64,000 nucleotides of DNA from Arthrobacter gengyunqii (GCF_023022985.1 NZ_CP095461.1:868001-932000), one strand, 5' to 3'; positions 52,315-62,255 are shown, counted from the first letter of the stretch. Program-made: numbers and translations. Notes: generated by a model from the letters alone, not told the origin.

Positions 52315-52866
52315 TCATTCGTCGCCGGGGAAGAGCGGCAGAGCAAGGATAAAGTCGCGGAACACATGTCCGCCGACGGTAAAGTTCCGCCTGCCTATCT
52401 CAGTGAAACCCGACTTGCGGTAAAACGACTGGGCCCGGAGGTTGAGGTCGTTCACGCCCAGCCATAGGGTCCGGCACCCGGATGCGACGGCGGTGTCCAC
52501 GGCTGCCTGCATCAAGGAAGCAGCAGCCCCGGTGCCGTGGGCCCCGGGATGGACGTAGCACTTGGACAGCTCCGCAGCCGGAGCGGGAAGATGCCGCAGA
52601 GCTTCGGCGACCTCCGGATCACTTGGCGCGAAGAAAACCAGCAGCGCATAGCCAATCAGGTTGCCGTCCTGTCGAGCGGCCAGGATCTTTTTGGAATCGT
52701 CGGCGAGATACCGGGCGAAGGCGTCTTCGGACAGGTGGTCGGCAACGAACGCCGCACTGTCCGCGGCGGTCACCTCCGGCGGGCAGGCGAGCGGAAAGGT
52801 CAGTGCAGCAAGATCTGCCAGCTCCGGGGCGTCGGTGGGGGTTGCTGAAGTAACGGAAACGGTCAC
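52315..52866 (-). CDS. GNAT-family N-acetyltransferase
   Basis: 183 residues from GTG 52866. 'ELSKCYVHPGAHGTGAAASL' supplies the acetyl-CoA pyrophosphate loop (Gly-x-Gly-x-Ala) and 'LGVNDLNLRAQSFYRKSGF' the final GNAT block. It transfers acetyl from acetyl-CoA to an amine; substrate unknown. It lies 12 bp upstream of the MSMEG_6728-type gene on the same strand, so they may be cotranscribed. The repeat cluster at 52894 is immediately upstream. Confidence 0.87.
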   Translation of the reverse strand: MTVSVTSATPTDAPELADLAALTFPLACPPEVTAADSAAFVADHLSEDAFARYLADDSKKILAARQDGNLIGYALLVFFAPSDPEVAEALRHLPAPAAELSKCYVHPGAHGTGAAASLMQAAVDTAVASGCRTLWLGVNDLNLRAQSFYRKSGFTEIGRRNFTVGGHVFRDFILALPLFPGDE

Positions 52867-52893
52867 GAATCCAGCTTAGGCAAGAGAAGGCGC

Positions 52894-53087
52894 AATCCTT
52901 CGTGCAGGTCACGGGTCCTGCAAAAATCCTTCGTGCACGTCAGGGGCTTAAAAGAGGGTTTTCGGGGAGTTTGGGCCCGTGATGTGCACGAAGGATTCGG
53001 AGGAGGGCAGTTTGGGCCCGCGATCTGCACGAAGGATTCGGAAGAGGCGTGTTTGGGCCCGTGATGTGCACGAAGGATTCAGAGGAT
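52894..53087. repeat. Intergenic repeat cluster, three direct units plus two inverted half units
   Basis: Units starting GTTTGGGCCCGTGATG begin at 52969, 53010 and 53051, a 41-bp period, each containing TGCACGAAGGATTC. Two inverted half units beginning AATCCTTCGTGCA start at 52894 and 52925. Direct and inverted parts could fold into a large hairpin. It fills the gap between the stop of the DUF1684 gene and the start of the acetyltransferase gene on the minus strand. Confidence 0.85.
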
Positions 53088-53098
53088 AGACCCTGCAG

Positions 53099-53734
53099 TC
53101 AGTACTCCGCGTACATTTCTCCAACCCGCAGCGGAACATCCGTCCGGTTGTCCGGGCCGGGCAGCGGACAGGCCCACGCCTCGTCGTAGGCGCAGGACGG
53201 GTTGTACAGAAAGTTGAAGTCCAGGACCAGGCTCGCCGGGGCTGCACCCTGCCCAAGATCCGCTCCCTTGATCGTGTCCAGCAGATACCGGCCGCCGCCG
53301 TAGCTTCCGCCGTCGGTGCCGGACAGCGCATCACGCACGGGCAGGAAAATCCCGCCGCCGTAGGACGCCAGCCGCCACACCGCCAGCCGGCCCACGCCGT
53401 CGACCGCCACGGTGCCCATCCGGACAAACGGAACCACGCCGTCCGTTCCGGTGGGCACGTCCATCCGCGCGCCGGCGCCGTCGTCGTCGATCAGTGCATC
53501 GCTGCGCAGGTCCGGATCGTAGGGTGCCACCTCCAGTCCGCGGAAGTGTTCACGGGCACGGGGCTTCAGCGGCGAGGCGGGGTGCTCGGCAAAAAGCCGG
53601 TCCCGCTCCGCGCGCCACAGCTCGTGGGCGTACGACGGCGACACCTCCTGGGCGGTAAGGCGCACCTGCGCGTAGAGGCTGAAGACGCGCTGGCGCCAAT
53701 CCGCTGTCTGCAGGACCGTGACGGGGGAGATCAT
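53099..53734 (-). CDS. DUF1684 domain protein
   Basis: 211 residues from ATG 53734; the open frame extends to 54133 only as a shadow of the divergent exporter gene. 'LWRAERDRLFAEHPASPL', 'GLEVAPYDPDLR', 'YGGGRYLLDTIKGADLG' and 'LDFNFLYNPSCAYDEAW' are the blocks of DUF1684, a beta-rich family in actinobacteria and Bacteroidetes without a proven function. Cytosolic, single gene. Confidence 0.88.
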   Translation of the reverse strand: MISPVTVLQTADWRQRVFSLYAQVRLTAQEVSPSYAHELWRAERDRLFAEHPASPLKPRAREHFRGLEVAPYDPDLRSDALIDDDGAGARMDVPTGTDGVVPFVRMGTVAVDGVGRLAVWRLASYGGGIFLPVRDALSGTDGGSYGGGRYLLDTIKGADLGQGAAPASLVLDFNFLYNPSCAYDEAWACPLPGPDNRTDVPLRVGEMYAEY

Positions 53735-53756
53735 TCGTTCAGCGTAGTGTGTTCGA

Positions 53757-54509
53757 GTGACTACCGGACTGCTCATCGTCGTACTCGTGGCAATCTTCAT
53801 CGGCGCCATTGCGCAGCGGATTGCAGGCCTCGGTTTTGCCCTGCTCATTTCTCCGTTCCTGGTGATTCTGCTGGGTTCCCACGGCGGCGTGCTGATGGTG
53901 AACGTCTGCGGCCTGGTCTCCTCGGCTCTGATCATGCTGCGGGTCCGGAAGGACATCGACTGGAGCATGTACCGCTGGCTGGCCATCCCGGCAGTCTGCG
54001 GCAGCATCCCCGCATCGGTTGCAGCCGTGTACCTGCCGGCGGCCCCCATGGCCGTGGTGGTGGGAGCGGTGGTGCTGGTGGCGCTGACCGCGTCGCTGGT
54101 CATGCAGCGCACCTCGGTGACCGTGACCGGCAACGCCCCGAAGGTGGTCGCAGGTTTCCTCTCCGGGGTGACGAATGCGGTGGCCGGCGTGGGCGGACCG
54201 TCGGTCAGTGCCTACGCGCTGATGGCGCGCTGGCCCCAGCGGCCGTTCGCCGCCACCCTCCAGCCGTTCTTCGTCACCATTGCCATTGTCACCCTGACCG
54301 CCAAGCTGTCCATGGATCCGGGGCAGATGCCGCCGTTCGGGCCCTGGGCGTGGGCGCTCATTGGCCTGATGATCATCGGCGGCATTTATGCCGGGGAGAA
54401 GCTGCAGCGCTTCATCCGCGATGAACAGGCACGTGCTGCCGTGGTGTTCATCGCCTTCTTCGGCGCGGCGGCTGCATTGGCCAAGGGGATCTTCGACTTG
54501 GCCAGCTGA
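53757..54509 (+). CDS. TauE/SafE-family membrane transporter
   Basis: 250 residues from GTG 53757, eight or so membrane segments. 'AGLGFALLISPFLVILLG' near the N-terminus and 'GFLSGVTNAVAGVGGPSVSA' near 140 are the two family repeat signatures (Gly-Gly-Pro in the second). Members export or import small sulfonates, sulfite or other anions. No sulfur genes are nearby to narrow this. Divergent from the DUF1684 gene with 22 bp between starts. Confidence 0.87.
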   Translation: MTTGLLIVVLVAIFIGAIAQRIAGLGFALLISPFLVILLGSHGGVLMVNVCGLVSSALIMLRVRKDIDWSMYRWLAIPAVCGSIPASVAAVYLPAAPMAVVVGAVVLVALTASLVMQRTSVTVTGNAPKVVAGFLSGVTNAVAGVGGPSVSAYALMARWPQRPFAATLQPFFVTIAIVTLTAKLSMDPGQMPPFGPWAWALIGLMIIGGIYAGEKLQRFIRDEQARAAVVFIAFFGAAAALAKGIFDLAS

Positions 54510-54615
54510 GGTCCGAGCCAGCCCGTCCGCCGCCATCACCAAACCCCAACCGCCGGTGCCGACTCACGGCCCCTCCTAAACCTTCCGCCGCGCACCGGGT
54601 GGGACGATAGAAGCG

Positions 54616-55902
54616 ATGAAACTCTTTACCCGCCCGAAAACTCCGGGTGTCCTACCGATGCCCCTGTGGCTGCAGGGAGTGGTCGAACTCGGCCAGGCTG
54701 CAGTCCTTTCCGCCCTCCTGGTTTTCCTGCCCCTGATCGGCGTCTGGTTTGCCGACGGCTTCACCGACCGGAACTTCGCCTCGCTGGCCCAGCTGGGCGG
54801 GCAGGGCTGGCTCCTGATCCACGGCGTCCCGCTGACCCTGGCCTTTCCCGCCGGAACCCTGGCCACCGGCGCCACCTCCGGCGTACTGTCCCTGTTCCCC
54901 TTGGGTCTGACACTGATTCCGTTTTTCCTTTCCTGGCGCGCCGGACGGCGCCTGGCCAGGGCCTCTTATACGGACCAGCTCTGGCAGGCGCTGCTGGGTG
55001 CGCTGGGAACCTACGCACTCCTCGGCGGTGCCGCCGCTTACTTCTCCGGCAACGAGGACGTCTCCATCTCAGTGACCGCGGGGGCATTGATTCCACTAAT
55101 TTCGGCCGGACTGGGACTGTTTGTCGGTGCCCGGCGGGAGGCCGGTTCCTGGGTGCGGCTGATCGGCGTGGACCTCACCGACTGGATTTCACGCACCAGC
55201 CAGCACTCGCGCTGGGCCGGGTCCTACGTATGGGCCGTGATCCGGGCCGGAGTGGTCGGCATTACTGCGGCGCTGGGCTTCTCAGCCCTGCTGGTGACCG
55301 TGGCCCTGGCAATGAGCTGGGCTGAGATTGTGGCCGTCTATCAGCATTTGGATGCCGGAATCATCGGCGGAGCCGTCCTGACCGTCGTCGAACTGGGGAT
55401 GATGCCCAACTTTATGGGCTGGGCGCTGGGCTGGACCTCGGGTGCCGGTTTCTCCCTTGGAACAGGCAGCCTGATCAGCCCGCTGGAAACCACGGTGGGT
55501 CCGCTGCCCGCCGTTCCCGTGCTGGCTGCGCTGCCCGCCGGCGGGGCGGAATACGCTGTCGCCGTGCTGATGCTGCCCGTCGCGGCAGGCTTCCTGGCAG
55601 GCTGGTGGTTCCTGCGCGAAGGCGAGAATCATTTTGACGAGTGGCTGTCCCTGAAGATCCGGGCCCGTTGGTTCACCGCCCCGGTCTCCACGCTGTTGTT
55701 GGGAGTTTTCGTGGGACTGGTGTCCGGGATCCTGGCGGCCGCCGCGGTCCTGATCTCGGGCGGCTCAGCGGGAATCGGCCGCTTCGTGGACGTGGGCGCG
55801 GATCCTTTGTGGACTGGCCTCTGGATTGCCGCGGAGGTGGCCGTGGGCGTGGTGGTTGGCTACGCCGTCGGGCCCTGGCTGGAGCACGAGGAGCGCCGCT
55901 GA
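54616..55902 (+). CDS. DUF6350 (PerM-like) multi-pass membrane protein
   Basis: 428 residues with about nine to ten membrane segments. 'GVVELGQAAVLSALLVFLPL' and 'ELGMMPNFMGWALGWTSGAG' with 'SFSLGTGS'-type text are typical of DUF6350, a family that sits next to purN in many actinobacteria. The mycobacterial relative PerM is needed for cell division and persistence; a similar envelope role here is inferred. Followed by a small convergent membrane protein gene, then purN. Confidence 0.82.
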   Translation: MKLFTRPKTPGVLPMPLWLQGVVELGQAAVLSALLVFLPLIGVWFADGFTDRNFASLAQLGGQGWLLIHGVPLTLAFPAGTLATGATSGVLSLFPLGLTLIPFFLSWRAGRRLARASYTDQLWQALLGALGTYALLGGAAAYFSGNEDVSISVTAGALIPLISAGLGLFVGARREAGSWVRLIGVDLTDWISRTSQHSRWAGSYVWAVIRAGVVGITAALGFSALLVTVALAMSWAEIVAVYQHLDAGIIGGAVLTVVELGMMPNFMGWALGWTSGAGFSLGTGSLISPLETTVGPLPAVPVLAALPAGGAEYAVAVLMLPVAAGFLAGWWFLREGENHFDEWLSLKIRARWFTAPVSTLLLGVFVGLVSGILAAAAVLISGGSAGIGRFVDVGADPLWTGLWIAAEVAVGVVVGYAVGPWLEHEERR

Positions 55903-56066
55903 CGGAAGTGCTGGAAGAAGAGCAGCGCGGCATAGCCGAACTGTGCTGTACTGAGCGCCGGCCGAAGCCAGCCCGGGTCTCCGCGCCCCGCCACCAGCCC
56001 CAGCAGCGTCATAAGGATGCAAGGCTGAGGCCGGCTTTCCCATCAGCGGGTGCCCTGCGGCGTTTT

Positions 56067-56504
56067 TCAGCGCGGCAGCAAACCGGTGGTGAACTGCTCT
56101 TCGCACTGGTCCTTGGCCTGGATGGTCAGCGCGTTGGCCAGGCAGGCCTCAAGCTTCTCCGTGCTGTCCCACGTGGCGACAGCCAGCCCCAGGCCCAGGG
56201 TCATCACCACGGATGCGGCCAGGCCAAAGGCGGTCACGATGATCTGCGCCTGCCCCATATTGAAGCGCGTCATCTTCACGAGCGTCATAATGCCGACGAC
56301 GACGGCGGCAACTCCCAGCACCAGCGGCACCACTTTCCACGGCAGGGCAAGCCCGGAGGTGAGCAGCACAGCCACAATGAGCGCCACGAAAATCCGCAGA
56401 TAGCCGCGGGCGCTCTGCTTCTGTTCGTCTGTGGCAGCGGTCTTTTCGGGCGCCTGCTGCAACGGCGGGGGAGTCTGATCAGGGGCACGGCCGTCGTTGT
56501 TCAT
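56067..56504 (-). CDS. Small membrane protein of unknown function
   Basis: 145 residues. An N-terminal Pro/Gln-rich cytosolic stretch (1-33) is followed by three hydrophobic segments at about 36-53, 56-75 and 88-110, then a short region with two Cys ('EACLANALTIQAKDQC'). No family recognised. It is divergent from purN with 39 bp between the starts, so it may share regulatory DNA with that gene. Confidence 0.75.
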   Translation of the reverse strand: MNNDGRAPDQTPPPLQQAPEKTAATDEQKQSARGYLRIFVALIVAVLLTSGLALPWKVVPLVLGVAAVVVGIMTLVKMTRFNMGQAQIIVTAFGLAASVVMTLGLGLAVATWDSTEKLEACLANALTIQAKDQCEEQFTTGLLPR

Positions 56505-56543
56505 GGTTTAACCCTAGGCGACGGCTGAGCCTATGGTTGACGC

Positions 56544-57122
56544 ATGCGCATCGTTGTTCTCGTGTCCGGTACCGGATCCAACCTTCAGGCCGTATTGGAC
56601 GCTGTGGCGGAGGGGAAGCTCGACGTCGAAATTGCCGCCGTAGGCGCGGACCGGCCCGGCACCCTGGGAGTGCAGCGGGCAGCCGATGCGGGCTATGAAA
56701 CCTTCGTGGTGAACTTCCGCGACTATGCCGTGCGTGCGGAGTGGAACGCGGCGCTGACGGACAAGGTGGCGTCCTATTCCCCGGACCTCGTGCTGTCCTC
56801 CGGCTTCATGCGCATTGTGGACGAGCACTTCATCAACACGTTCGAGGGGCGCTACCTCAACACCCATCCGGCGCTGCTGCCCTCCTTCCCGGGAGCGCAC
56901 GGAGTGCGGGACGCCCTGGCCTACGGAGTGAAAGTCACCGGCTGCACCGTTCACATTGCCGACGCCGGGGTGGACACCGGGCCGATCCTCGCCCAAGCGG
57001 CCGTCGAGGTGCTCGACGGCGACACCGAGGAAACCCTGCACGAGCGCATCAAGGTCCAGGAACGCCGGCTGCTGATCGAGACCCTGGACCGGATCAGCGC
57101 TGAGGGTCTGCCTGCGCTCTAA
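56544..57122 (+). CDS. purN: Phosphoribosylglycinamide formyltransferase
   Basis: 192 residues. 'VLVSGTGSNLQAVLDA' binds the phosphoribosyl substrate. N106, H108 ('LNTHPALLPSFPGAHG') and D144 ('DAGVDTGPI') fall at the same positions as the catalytic residues of the E. coli enzyme. It transfers the formyl group from 10-formyl-THF to GAR in step three of purine synthesis. In many actinobacteria purH follows directly; here two unrelated genes intervene. Confidence 0.96.
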   Translation: MRIVVLVSGTGSNLQAVLDAVAEGKLDVEIAAVGADRPGTLGVQRAADAGYETFVVNFRDYAVRAEWNAALTDKVASYSPDLVLSSGFMRIVDEHFINTFEGRYLNTHPALLPSFPGAHGVRDALAYGVKVTGCTVHIADAGVDTGPILAQAAVEVLDGDTEETLHERIKVQERRLLIETLDRISAEGLPAL

Positions 57123-57155
57123 GTGCGGGTGCCGGTGCTGCCCGTAGGCCCACTG

Positions 57156-58508
57156 CTAGTCCAGGGCCGCGCCCCGGGTCTCCGGCGCGAACCGCATCAT
57201 CCACGCGATGGCCAGCACCACCAGGACACCGGCCAGTCCGAAGGACAGCGGCAGGCCCAGGTACGGCCACGCTATGGAGACGAAGATCAGCGGGCCGAAG
57301 CCGGCGCCGATCCGGCTGACCGTGGAGGCCCAGCCAAATCCGCTGCCGCGCAGCTCCGTGGGATACAGCTCTGACACGTACGCATAGAGCACCGGAATGG
57401 CCACCTGCACCACAAAGCCGTAGGCCAGCAGCCAGCCAGTGGCGGCGGCCGGCACGTCCAGGACCAGGGCCACAACCACCAGGATCAGCGCTGAGAGCGG
57501 ACCGGTGATAGCCAGGATCCATTTACGTCCCACCCGCTCCACCAGCAGGGCCGCGGCGATAACTCCCAGGAGCCCGACGGCGGCCATCCCCGAGGTGGTC
57601 AGGAACGCCGCATATTCCTTGAAGCCGGAATCCACGAGGATCTTGGGCATCCAGGTCAGCGCCAAGTAGTACACCAGAAGGATGGTGAAGAACAGGGACC
57701 AGGCGGAGACCGTAATCTTCCAGCTGTAGCGCCAGAGGTCGGTCAACTGGGTTCCTACGCCCCGCAGAGACAGCCTGGCCGGCTCCTCGGGTTCCGGAAG
57801 CCGCCAATTGGCAACAGTGGCGCCGGTGCTTTGAATGAGCTGGTTAATGACCGTTTCCGCTTCGGATGTGCGTCCCTTGCGGACCAGGAACAGCGGAGAT
57901 TCAGGCACCGAGCGCCGGACCCAGAAGACGAGCAGTGCCGGCAGCACCATGATCAGCATGGTGAACCGCCAGTCGGCCAGCGTGGCCATGATCAGCGCCG
58001 AGGTGGCTCCGCAGAGCGCCGCCCCCACCGGCCACCAGCCGTCCATCGCGGTCAGTACCCTGCCGCGCTGCTTGCGCGGCGTGAACTCGCCCACCAGCGC
58101 ATAGTCCACGGGAACGCAGCCGCCTAGCCCAAAGCCTGCCATGAAGCGGAAAATGCAGAACCAGACGATGTCCGGGGAGAACGCTCCCAGCACCGTAAAC
58201 AGGGAGAAGACGAGCAGGGTGGCCGTGAAGGCTTTCTTGCGTCCGATGGCATCGGCGATGGATCCCCACACGAACGCGCCAATGGCCATGCCCAGCAGAT
58301 TGGCGGTGCCGATCCAGGCGGCCTGCGCCGGTTCCAGGTCCCAGTGCTTGGACAGCAGGGGAATGAGGACGCCGTTCAGGGTCACATCCCAGGCATCGAA
58401 CATAAACCCGAGGCCGCCGATGATGAAGATCCGTCCCTGGACCTTCCATTTCCAGGGCAGATCCTGAACCACCTGGTCGCCCGTTGGCAGGGCACTCGTT
58501 GTTGTCAT
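57156..58508 (-). CDS. MFS transporter, sugar/aromatic-acid porter type
   Basis: 450 residues, 12 membrane segments. 'DAWDVTLNGVLIPLL' in TM1, 'WGSIADAIGRKKAF' (the D-R/GRK loop 2-3 motif), 'GFGLGGCVPVDYALVGEFTP' and 'KQRGR' (loop 4-5 to 6-7) match the AAHS/sialate-porter branch of MFS. The substrate is likely an organic acid but cannot be specified. It is oriented against purN and purH and interrupts them. Confidence 0.88.
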   Translation of the reverse strand: MTTTSALPTGDQVVQDLPWKWKVQGRIFIIGGLGFMFDAWDVTLNGVLIPLLSKHWDLEPAQAAWIGTANLLGMAIGAFVWGSIADAIGRKKAFTATLLVFSLFTVLGAFSPDIVWFCIFRFMAGFGLGGCVPVDYALVGEFTPRKQRGRVLTAMDGWWPVGAALCGATSALIMATLADWRFTMLIMVLPALLVFWVRRSVPESPLFLVRKGRTSEAETVINQLIQSTGATVANWRLPEPEEPARLSLRGVGTQLTDLWRYSWKITVSAWSLFFTILLVYYLALTWMPKILVDSGFKEYAAFLTTSGMAAVGLLGVIAAALLVERVGRKWILAITGPLSALILVVVALVLDVPAAATGWLLAYGFVVQVAIPVLYAYVSELYPTELRGSGFGWASTVSRIGAGFGPLIFVSIAWPYLGLPLSFGLAGVLVVLAIAWMMRFAPETRGAALD

Positions 58509-58796
58509 GGGGATGGCCTTCCAAGCGGCGGATGCGGGGAGCGGCGGCCAGGCCTCGCGGCAGGTCCGAAGAAACTGTACATCGCGGGCCGGACGATGCG
58601 GGAAACCCCAGTGAATCCAACTGCCGGCCTGCAGGCGCAGCAGCGGAGAACAGCGGGTCGCCCGTTCCTGGGCCGGCGGCTTCCGGCGAATCTCGACGGG
58701 GCAGGTAGTAGGGGGGAGATATTGGAGTGTTTGTTGTCCATTCTCCCGTAGCCCAAAGTGGTCCGTTGTGTGATTTGCATCACTAAACTAGAAGAC

Positions 58797-60344
58797 ATGT
58801 ACTACTCATCCGCTCCTGATCGGGGCAGCACGGGCACGGGTATGGCCTCCGTGGCAGTCGGCAAACGCTGCGGTCGGTCGGACCCGGCCCTCGACCTGGA
58901 CCCGGCCGCCGCGGAAGTGGACGCTGCCGGGTTGGGTCCCGCCGAAGTGGATGCAGTTGAATCCGCGGTAAGAGTGCAGCTCATCGATCACATCCGGGCC
59001 CTGGAGGAACTCAAGGGAAGTATTTGTGCTGCGCAGGCTCGTGCGGCCGCCGTTTTTGACGAGTCATCCAGGCGCAGTCAGGCCCGTGCGGGGGTGAAAG
59101 CGGATCAGCTTGGCCGGGGTGTCGCAGCGCAGATTGCGCTGGCCCGGCGCGAATCCCCGAATAAGGGCGCCCGGTTGCTTGGGCTGGCGCGAATCCTCAG
59201 TACAGAGATGCCCCATACTCTGCGCGCATTGAGCCGCGGAATAATCAGCGAATGGCGGGCCACAATTCTGGTGCGGGAGACCGCATGCCTGACACTGGCT
59301 GATCGGCAGAAGGTGGACGAGCTGATCGCCGGGGACCAGGAGCGGCTTGCACAACTCGGGGACCGGAAACTGATTGCCGCGATCGGAACTGTGTCCTACG
59401 GACTGGATCCGCTCACCGTGGTGAACCGCGCGGCAAAGGCCGCCTCGGAGCGATTCGTTTCCTGCCGTCCGGCACCGGACACCATGGCATACGTGACGGC
59501 GCTGCTGCCGGTGGCTCAGGGCGTGGGAGTGATGGCCGCGTTGATGCGCACGGCCGATCGGACCCGTGCCGCCGGAGATCCCCGCTCAAAGGGCCAGGTT
59601 ATGGCCGACACCTTCGTCGAACTGCTGACCGGCCAGGCCCGGGCGGAGGACCTGCGGGTGGAAGTGCAGCTGATCATGACAGACAGGACTCTGCTGCATG
59701 GCGTCCTTCCGCCCGTCGTCTCCGGTGACAGTGATACCGGAGGCGGTGATACCGGCAATCCCGATAATTCACCCCGGACAGCCTGCGGCGGTGCGGCTGG
59801 ATCGGCTGAGTCATTCGTGCCCGACGGTGCGGAACCGGCCGTGCTGGCCGGGTACGGAATTGTTCCCGCACAGTGGGCGCGGGATCTGATCCGAAGGGGC
59901 GGCAGCAGTGCAGCCCCGCAGCAGCTCCGGCCGCACCGAAGACAACCACGCACGGAGGTATGGCTTCGCCGGCTCTACACAGCACCGGACACCGGTCGGC
60001 TCACTGCCATGGACTCCCGCGCCCGGCTGGTTCCGGACGGTTTGGCGCGGCTGATCGCTGCACGCGATCAGGTCTGCCGGACGCCGTGGTGCGGGGCGCC
60101 GCTCCGGCACTATGACCACATCAAACCCTTCCGCGAGGGAGGCCCCACCAGCGCAGACAACATTCAGGGGCTATGCGAGGCGTGCAACCAGGCCAAAGAA
60201 GCGCCTGGTTGGACAACCCGGTGTGAAGGAGCACCCGCAGCGCTCGCCGACAATGACGGGACGGGCCGGCACAGCGTCACAATCACCACGCCAACCGGAC
60301 ACATTTACCGCTCCACCGCACCGCTGCTCCCCGGCTCCCGATAG
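58797..60344 (+). CDS. HNH endonuclease-domain protein, DUF222/13E12 family
   Basis: 515 residues from ATG 58797 (AGAAGA upstream). DUF222 region about 60-330 ('RSQARAGVKADQLGRGVAAQ', 'TAVLFRT'-like helices), a Ser/Gly/Pro-rich variable stretch, then an HNH motif near 445-485: 'CRTPWCGAPLRHYDHIKPF', 'GGPTSADNIQGLCEACNQAK'. The two Cys-x-x-Cys-type pairs and the D-H pair are intact. The family is multi-copy and mobile-like in actinobacteria (13E12 repeats). Located between purN and purH; nuclease activity plausible, role unknown. Confidence 0.88.
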   Translation: MYYSSAPDRGSTGTGMASVAVGKRCGRSDPALDLDPAAAEVDAAGLGPAEVDAVESAVRVQLIDHIRALEELKGSICAAQARAAAVFDESSRRSQARAGVKADQLGRGVAAQIALARRESPNKGARLLGLARILSTEMPHTLRALSRGIISEWRATILVRETACLTLADRQKVDELIAGDQERLAQLGDRKLIAAIGTVSYGLDPLTVVNRAAKAASERFVSCRPAPDTMAYVTALLPVAQGVGVMAALMRTADRTRAAGDPRSKGQVMADTFVELLTGQARAEDLRVEVQLIMTDRTLLHGVLPPVVSGDSDTGGGDTGNPDNSPRTACGGAAGSAESFVPDGAEPAVLAGYGIVPAQWARDLIRRGGSSAAPQQLRPHRRQPRTEVWLRRLYTAPDTGRLTAMDSRARLVPDGLARLIAARDQVCRTPWCGAPLRHYDHIKPFREGGPTSADNIQGLCEACNQAKEAPGWTTRCEGAPAALADNDGTGRHSVTITTPTGHIYRSTAPLLPGSR

Positions 60345-60467
60345 GAGCAGCGCAATGATCCGGCAGACCCAGCTGTGTTAACCCCAGTCTCGGCTTCACA
60401 CTCTGCCCGGCAGGACGCCGTGACCTAAACTGTAGCCACCGACACACTCTTACTTTGGAGATATTGC

Positions 60468-62081
60468 GTGAGCTCTCAGCCGCTGAACCGTGTACCAATC
60501 CGCCGGGCCCTGATCTCGGTCTATGACAAGACCGGCTTGACGGAATTGGCTCAGGGCCTTTCCGCCGCCGGGGTGACCATCGTATCCACCGGTTCCACTG
60601 CCAAGCAGATTGCTGCTGCAGGCGTTCCCGTCACTGAAGTCTCCGAGGTCACCGGTTTTGCAGAATGCCTGGACGGACGGGTAAAGACCCTGCACCCTCG
60701 GGTCCATGCCGGCATCCTGGCTGACCGCCGCCGGGAGGACCACGTGGCGCAGCTGGAGGAAATGGAGATTGAACCCTTCGACCTGGTGGTGGTGAACCTC
60801 TACCCGTTCGTGGAGACCGTGAAGTCCGGCGCCAGCCAGGATGAGGTTGTGGAACAGATCGACATCGGGGGACCCTCCATGGTCCGGGCCGCCGCCAAGA
60901 ACCACCCCTCCGTGGCCGTCGTCGTTGATCCGAACAAATACGGCGACGTGGTCACCGCAGCGGCTGAAGGCGGTTTCGACCTGGACCAGCGCCGCCGCCT
61001 GGCGGCGGAGGCCTTCGCCTCCACCGCCGCCTACGACACCGCCGTGGCGGCCTGGACCGCCGAGCAGTTCGGTGACGGAACCGAAGAGGGCACCACATGG
61101 CCCGCCTACACCGGCCTGGCCCTGGAACGGTCCGAGGTGCTGCGCTACGGTGAAAACCCGCACCAGGATGCGGCGCTATATGCGGACAAGAGCGCGCAGC
61201 CCGGCGTGGCGCAGGCCGATCAGCTGCACGGCAAGGCCATGTCCTACAACAACTACGTCGACGCTGATGCTGCCCTGCGCGCCGCGTTCGACTTTCACGA
61301 GCCGGCCGTCGCCGTCGTTAAGCACGCCAACCCGTGCGGTGTGGCCGTGGCCTCCGCGGACGCGGCCGATCCCATCGCGGATGCCCATGCCAAGGCGCAT
61401 GCCTGCGATCCCGTTTCCGCGTTCGGCGGCGTGATCGCAGCAAACCGCACGGTCACCGCAGGCATGGCACAAACGGTGAAGGACATCTTCACCGAGGTGG
61501 TCATCGCCCCGGACTTCGACGCCGAGGCCGTGGAGATCCTCTCCGCCAAGAAGAACATCCGTCTCCTGACACTGCCGGACGGCTACGGGCGCAGCGCGGC
61601 CGAATTCCGTCAGGTCTCCGGCGGCATGCTGATCCAGAAGTCCGACAAGATGCAGGCTGAGGGCGACAACCCTGACAACTGGACCCTGGTGTCCGGTCCG
61701 GCAGCGGATGACGCCACGCTGGCGGACCTTGCATTTGCCTGGACCGCTGTGCGCGCGGCCAAATCCAACGCCATCCTGCTGGCGCACAACGGCGCCTCTG
61801 TCGGCGTGGGCATGGGGCAGGTAAACCGAGTGGATTCCTGCCGGCTCGCCGTGGAGCGGGCAAACACCTTGGGCGGTGCGGACGAGGACCGCGCACGGGG
61901 TTCCGTAGCGGCGTCGGATGCGTTCTTCCCGTTCGCTGACGGACTGCAGATCCTGATCGACGCCGGTGTCCGCGCCGTCGTCCAGCCCGGCGGATCCATC
62001 CGTGACAACGAAGTCATAGAGGCAGCCAACGCCGCCGGAGTGACGATGTACTTCACCGGCTCACGCCACTTCTTCCACTAG
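60468..62081 (+). CDS. purH: Bifunctional AICAR formyltransferase/IMP cyclohydrolase
   Basis: 537 residues from GTG 60468 (GGAG upstream). The N-terminal MGS-like IMP cyclohydrolase part (about 10-160) has '[18 protein letters not shown]' and '[15 protein letters not shown]'. The AICARFT part has '[13 protein letters not shown]' with the catalytic Lys-His and '[10 protein letters not shown]', and the C-terminus '[14 protein letters not shown]', 'FTGSRHFFH' is classic. It performs the last two steps of IMP synthesis. Followed by a very strong terminator. Confidence 0.97.
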   Translation: MSSQPLNRVPIRRALISVYDKTGLTELAQGLSAAGVTIVSTGSTAKQIAAAGVPVTEVSEVTGFAECLDGRVKTLHPRVHAGILADRRREDHVAQLEEMEIEPFDLVVVNLYPFVETVKSGASQDEVVEQIDIGGPSMVRAAAKNHPSVAVVVDPNKYGDVVTAAAEGGFDLDQRRRLAAEAFASTAAYDTAVAAWTAEQFGDGTEEGTTWPAYTGLALERSEVLRYGENPHQDAALYADKSAQPGVAQADQLHGKAMSYNNYVDADAALRAAFDFHEPAVAVVKHANPCGVAVASADAADPIADAHAKAHACDPVSAFGGVIAANRTVTAGMAQTVKDIFTEVVIAPDFDAEAVEILSAKKNIRLLTLPDGYGRSAAEFRQVSGGMLIQKSDKMQAEGDNPDNWTLVSGPAADDATLADLAFAWTAVRAAKSNAILLAHNGASVGVGMGQVNRVDSCRLAVERANTLGGADEDRARGSVAASDAFFPFADGLQILIDAGVRAVVQPGGSIRDNEVIEAANAAGVTMYFTGSRHFFH

Positions 62082-62094
62082 CAGATGCCCGTTC

Positions 62095-62153
62095 GGCGGC
62101 CCTGAACTGCGGGACGGTGCAGGTAATGCGCCGTCCCGCAGTTTAGGGCCGCC
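62095..62153 (+). terminator. Long terminator hairpin after purH
   Basis: A 23-bp stem, 62095-62117 with 62131-62153, interrupted by only one G-T pair; the arms begin GGCGGCCCT and end AGGGCCGCC. Loop of 13 bases. One of the longest stems in the window. Confidence 0.88.
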
Positions 62154-62255
62154 CTAGTGGGCTGTGGCATAGTTGGACTCAAATACAAGCCAAAAAGACG
62201 GGCTCCGTCATGCCAAAAGACATGTCCGGTGCCCACCAACACACAAGGAGACCGT

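Noticed and set aside
52894..53087. CRISPR array
   Set aside because: Only three direct units, the period is filled by repeat rather than unique spacers, and no cas genes are nearby.
53735..54133. N-terminal extension of the DUF1684 gene to 344 residues
   Set aside because: The added part is antisense to the TauE/SafE gene; family length fits the ATG at 53734.
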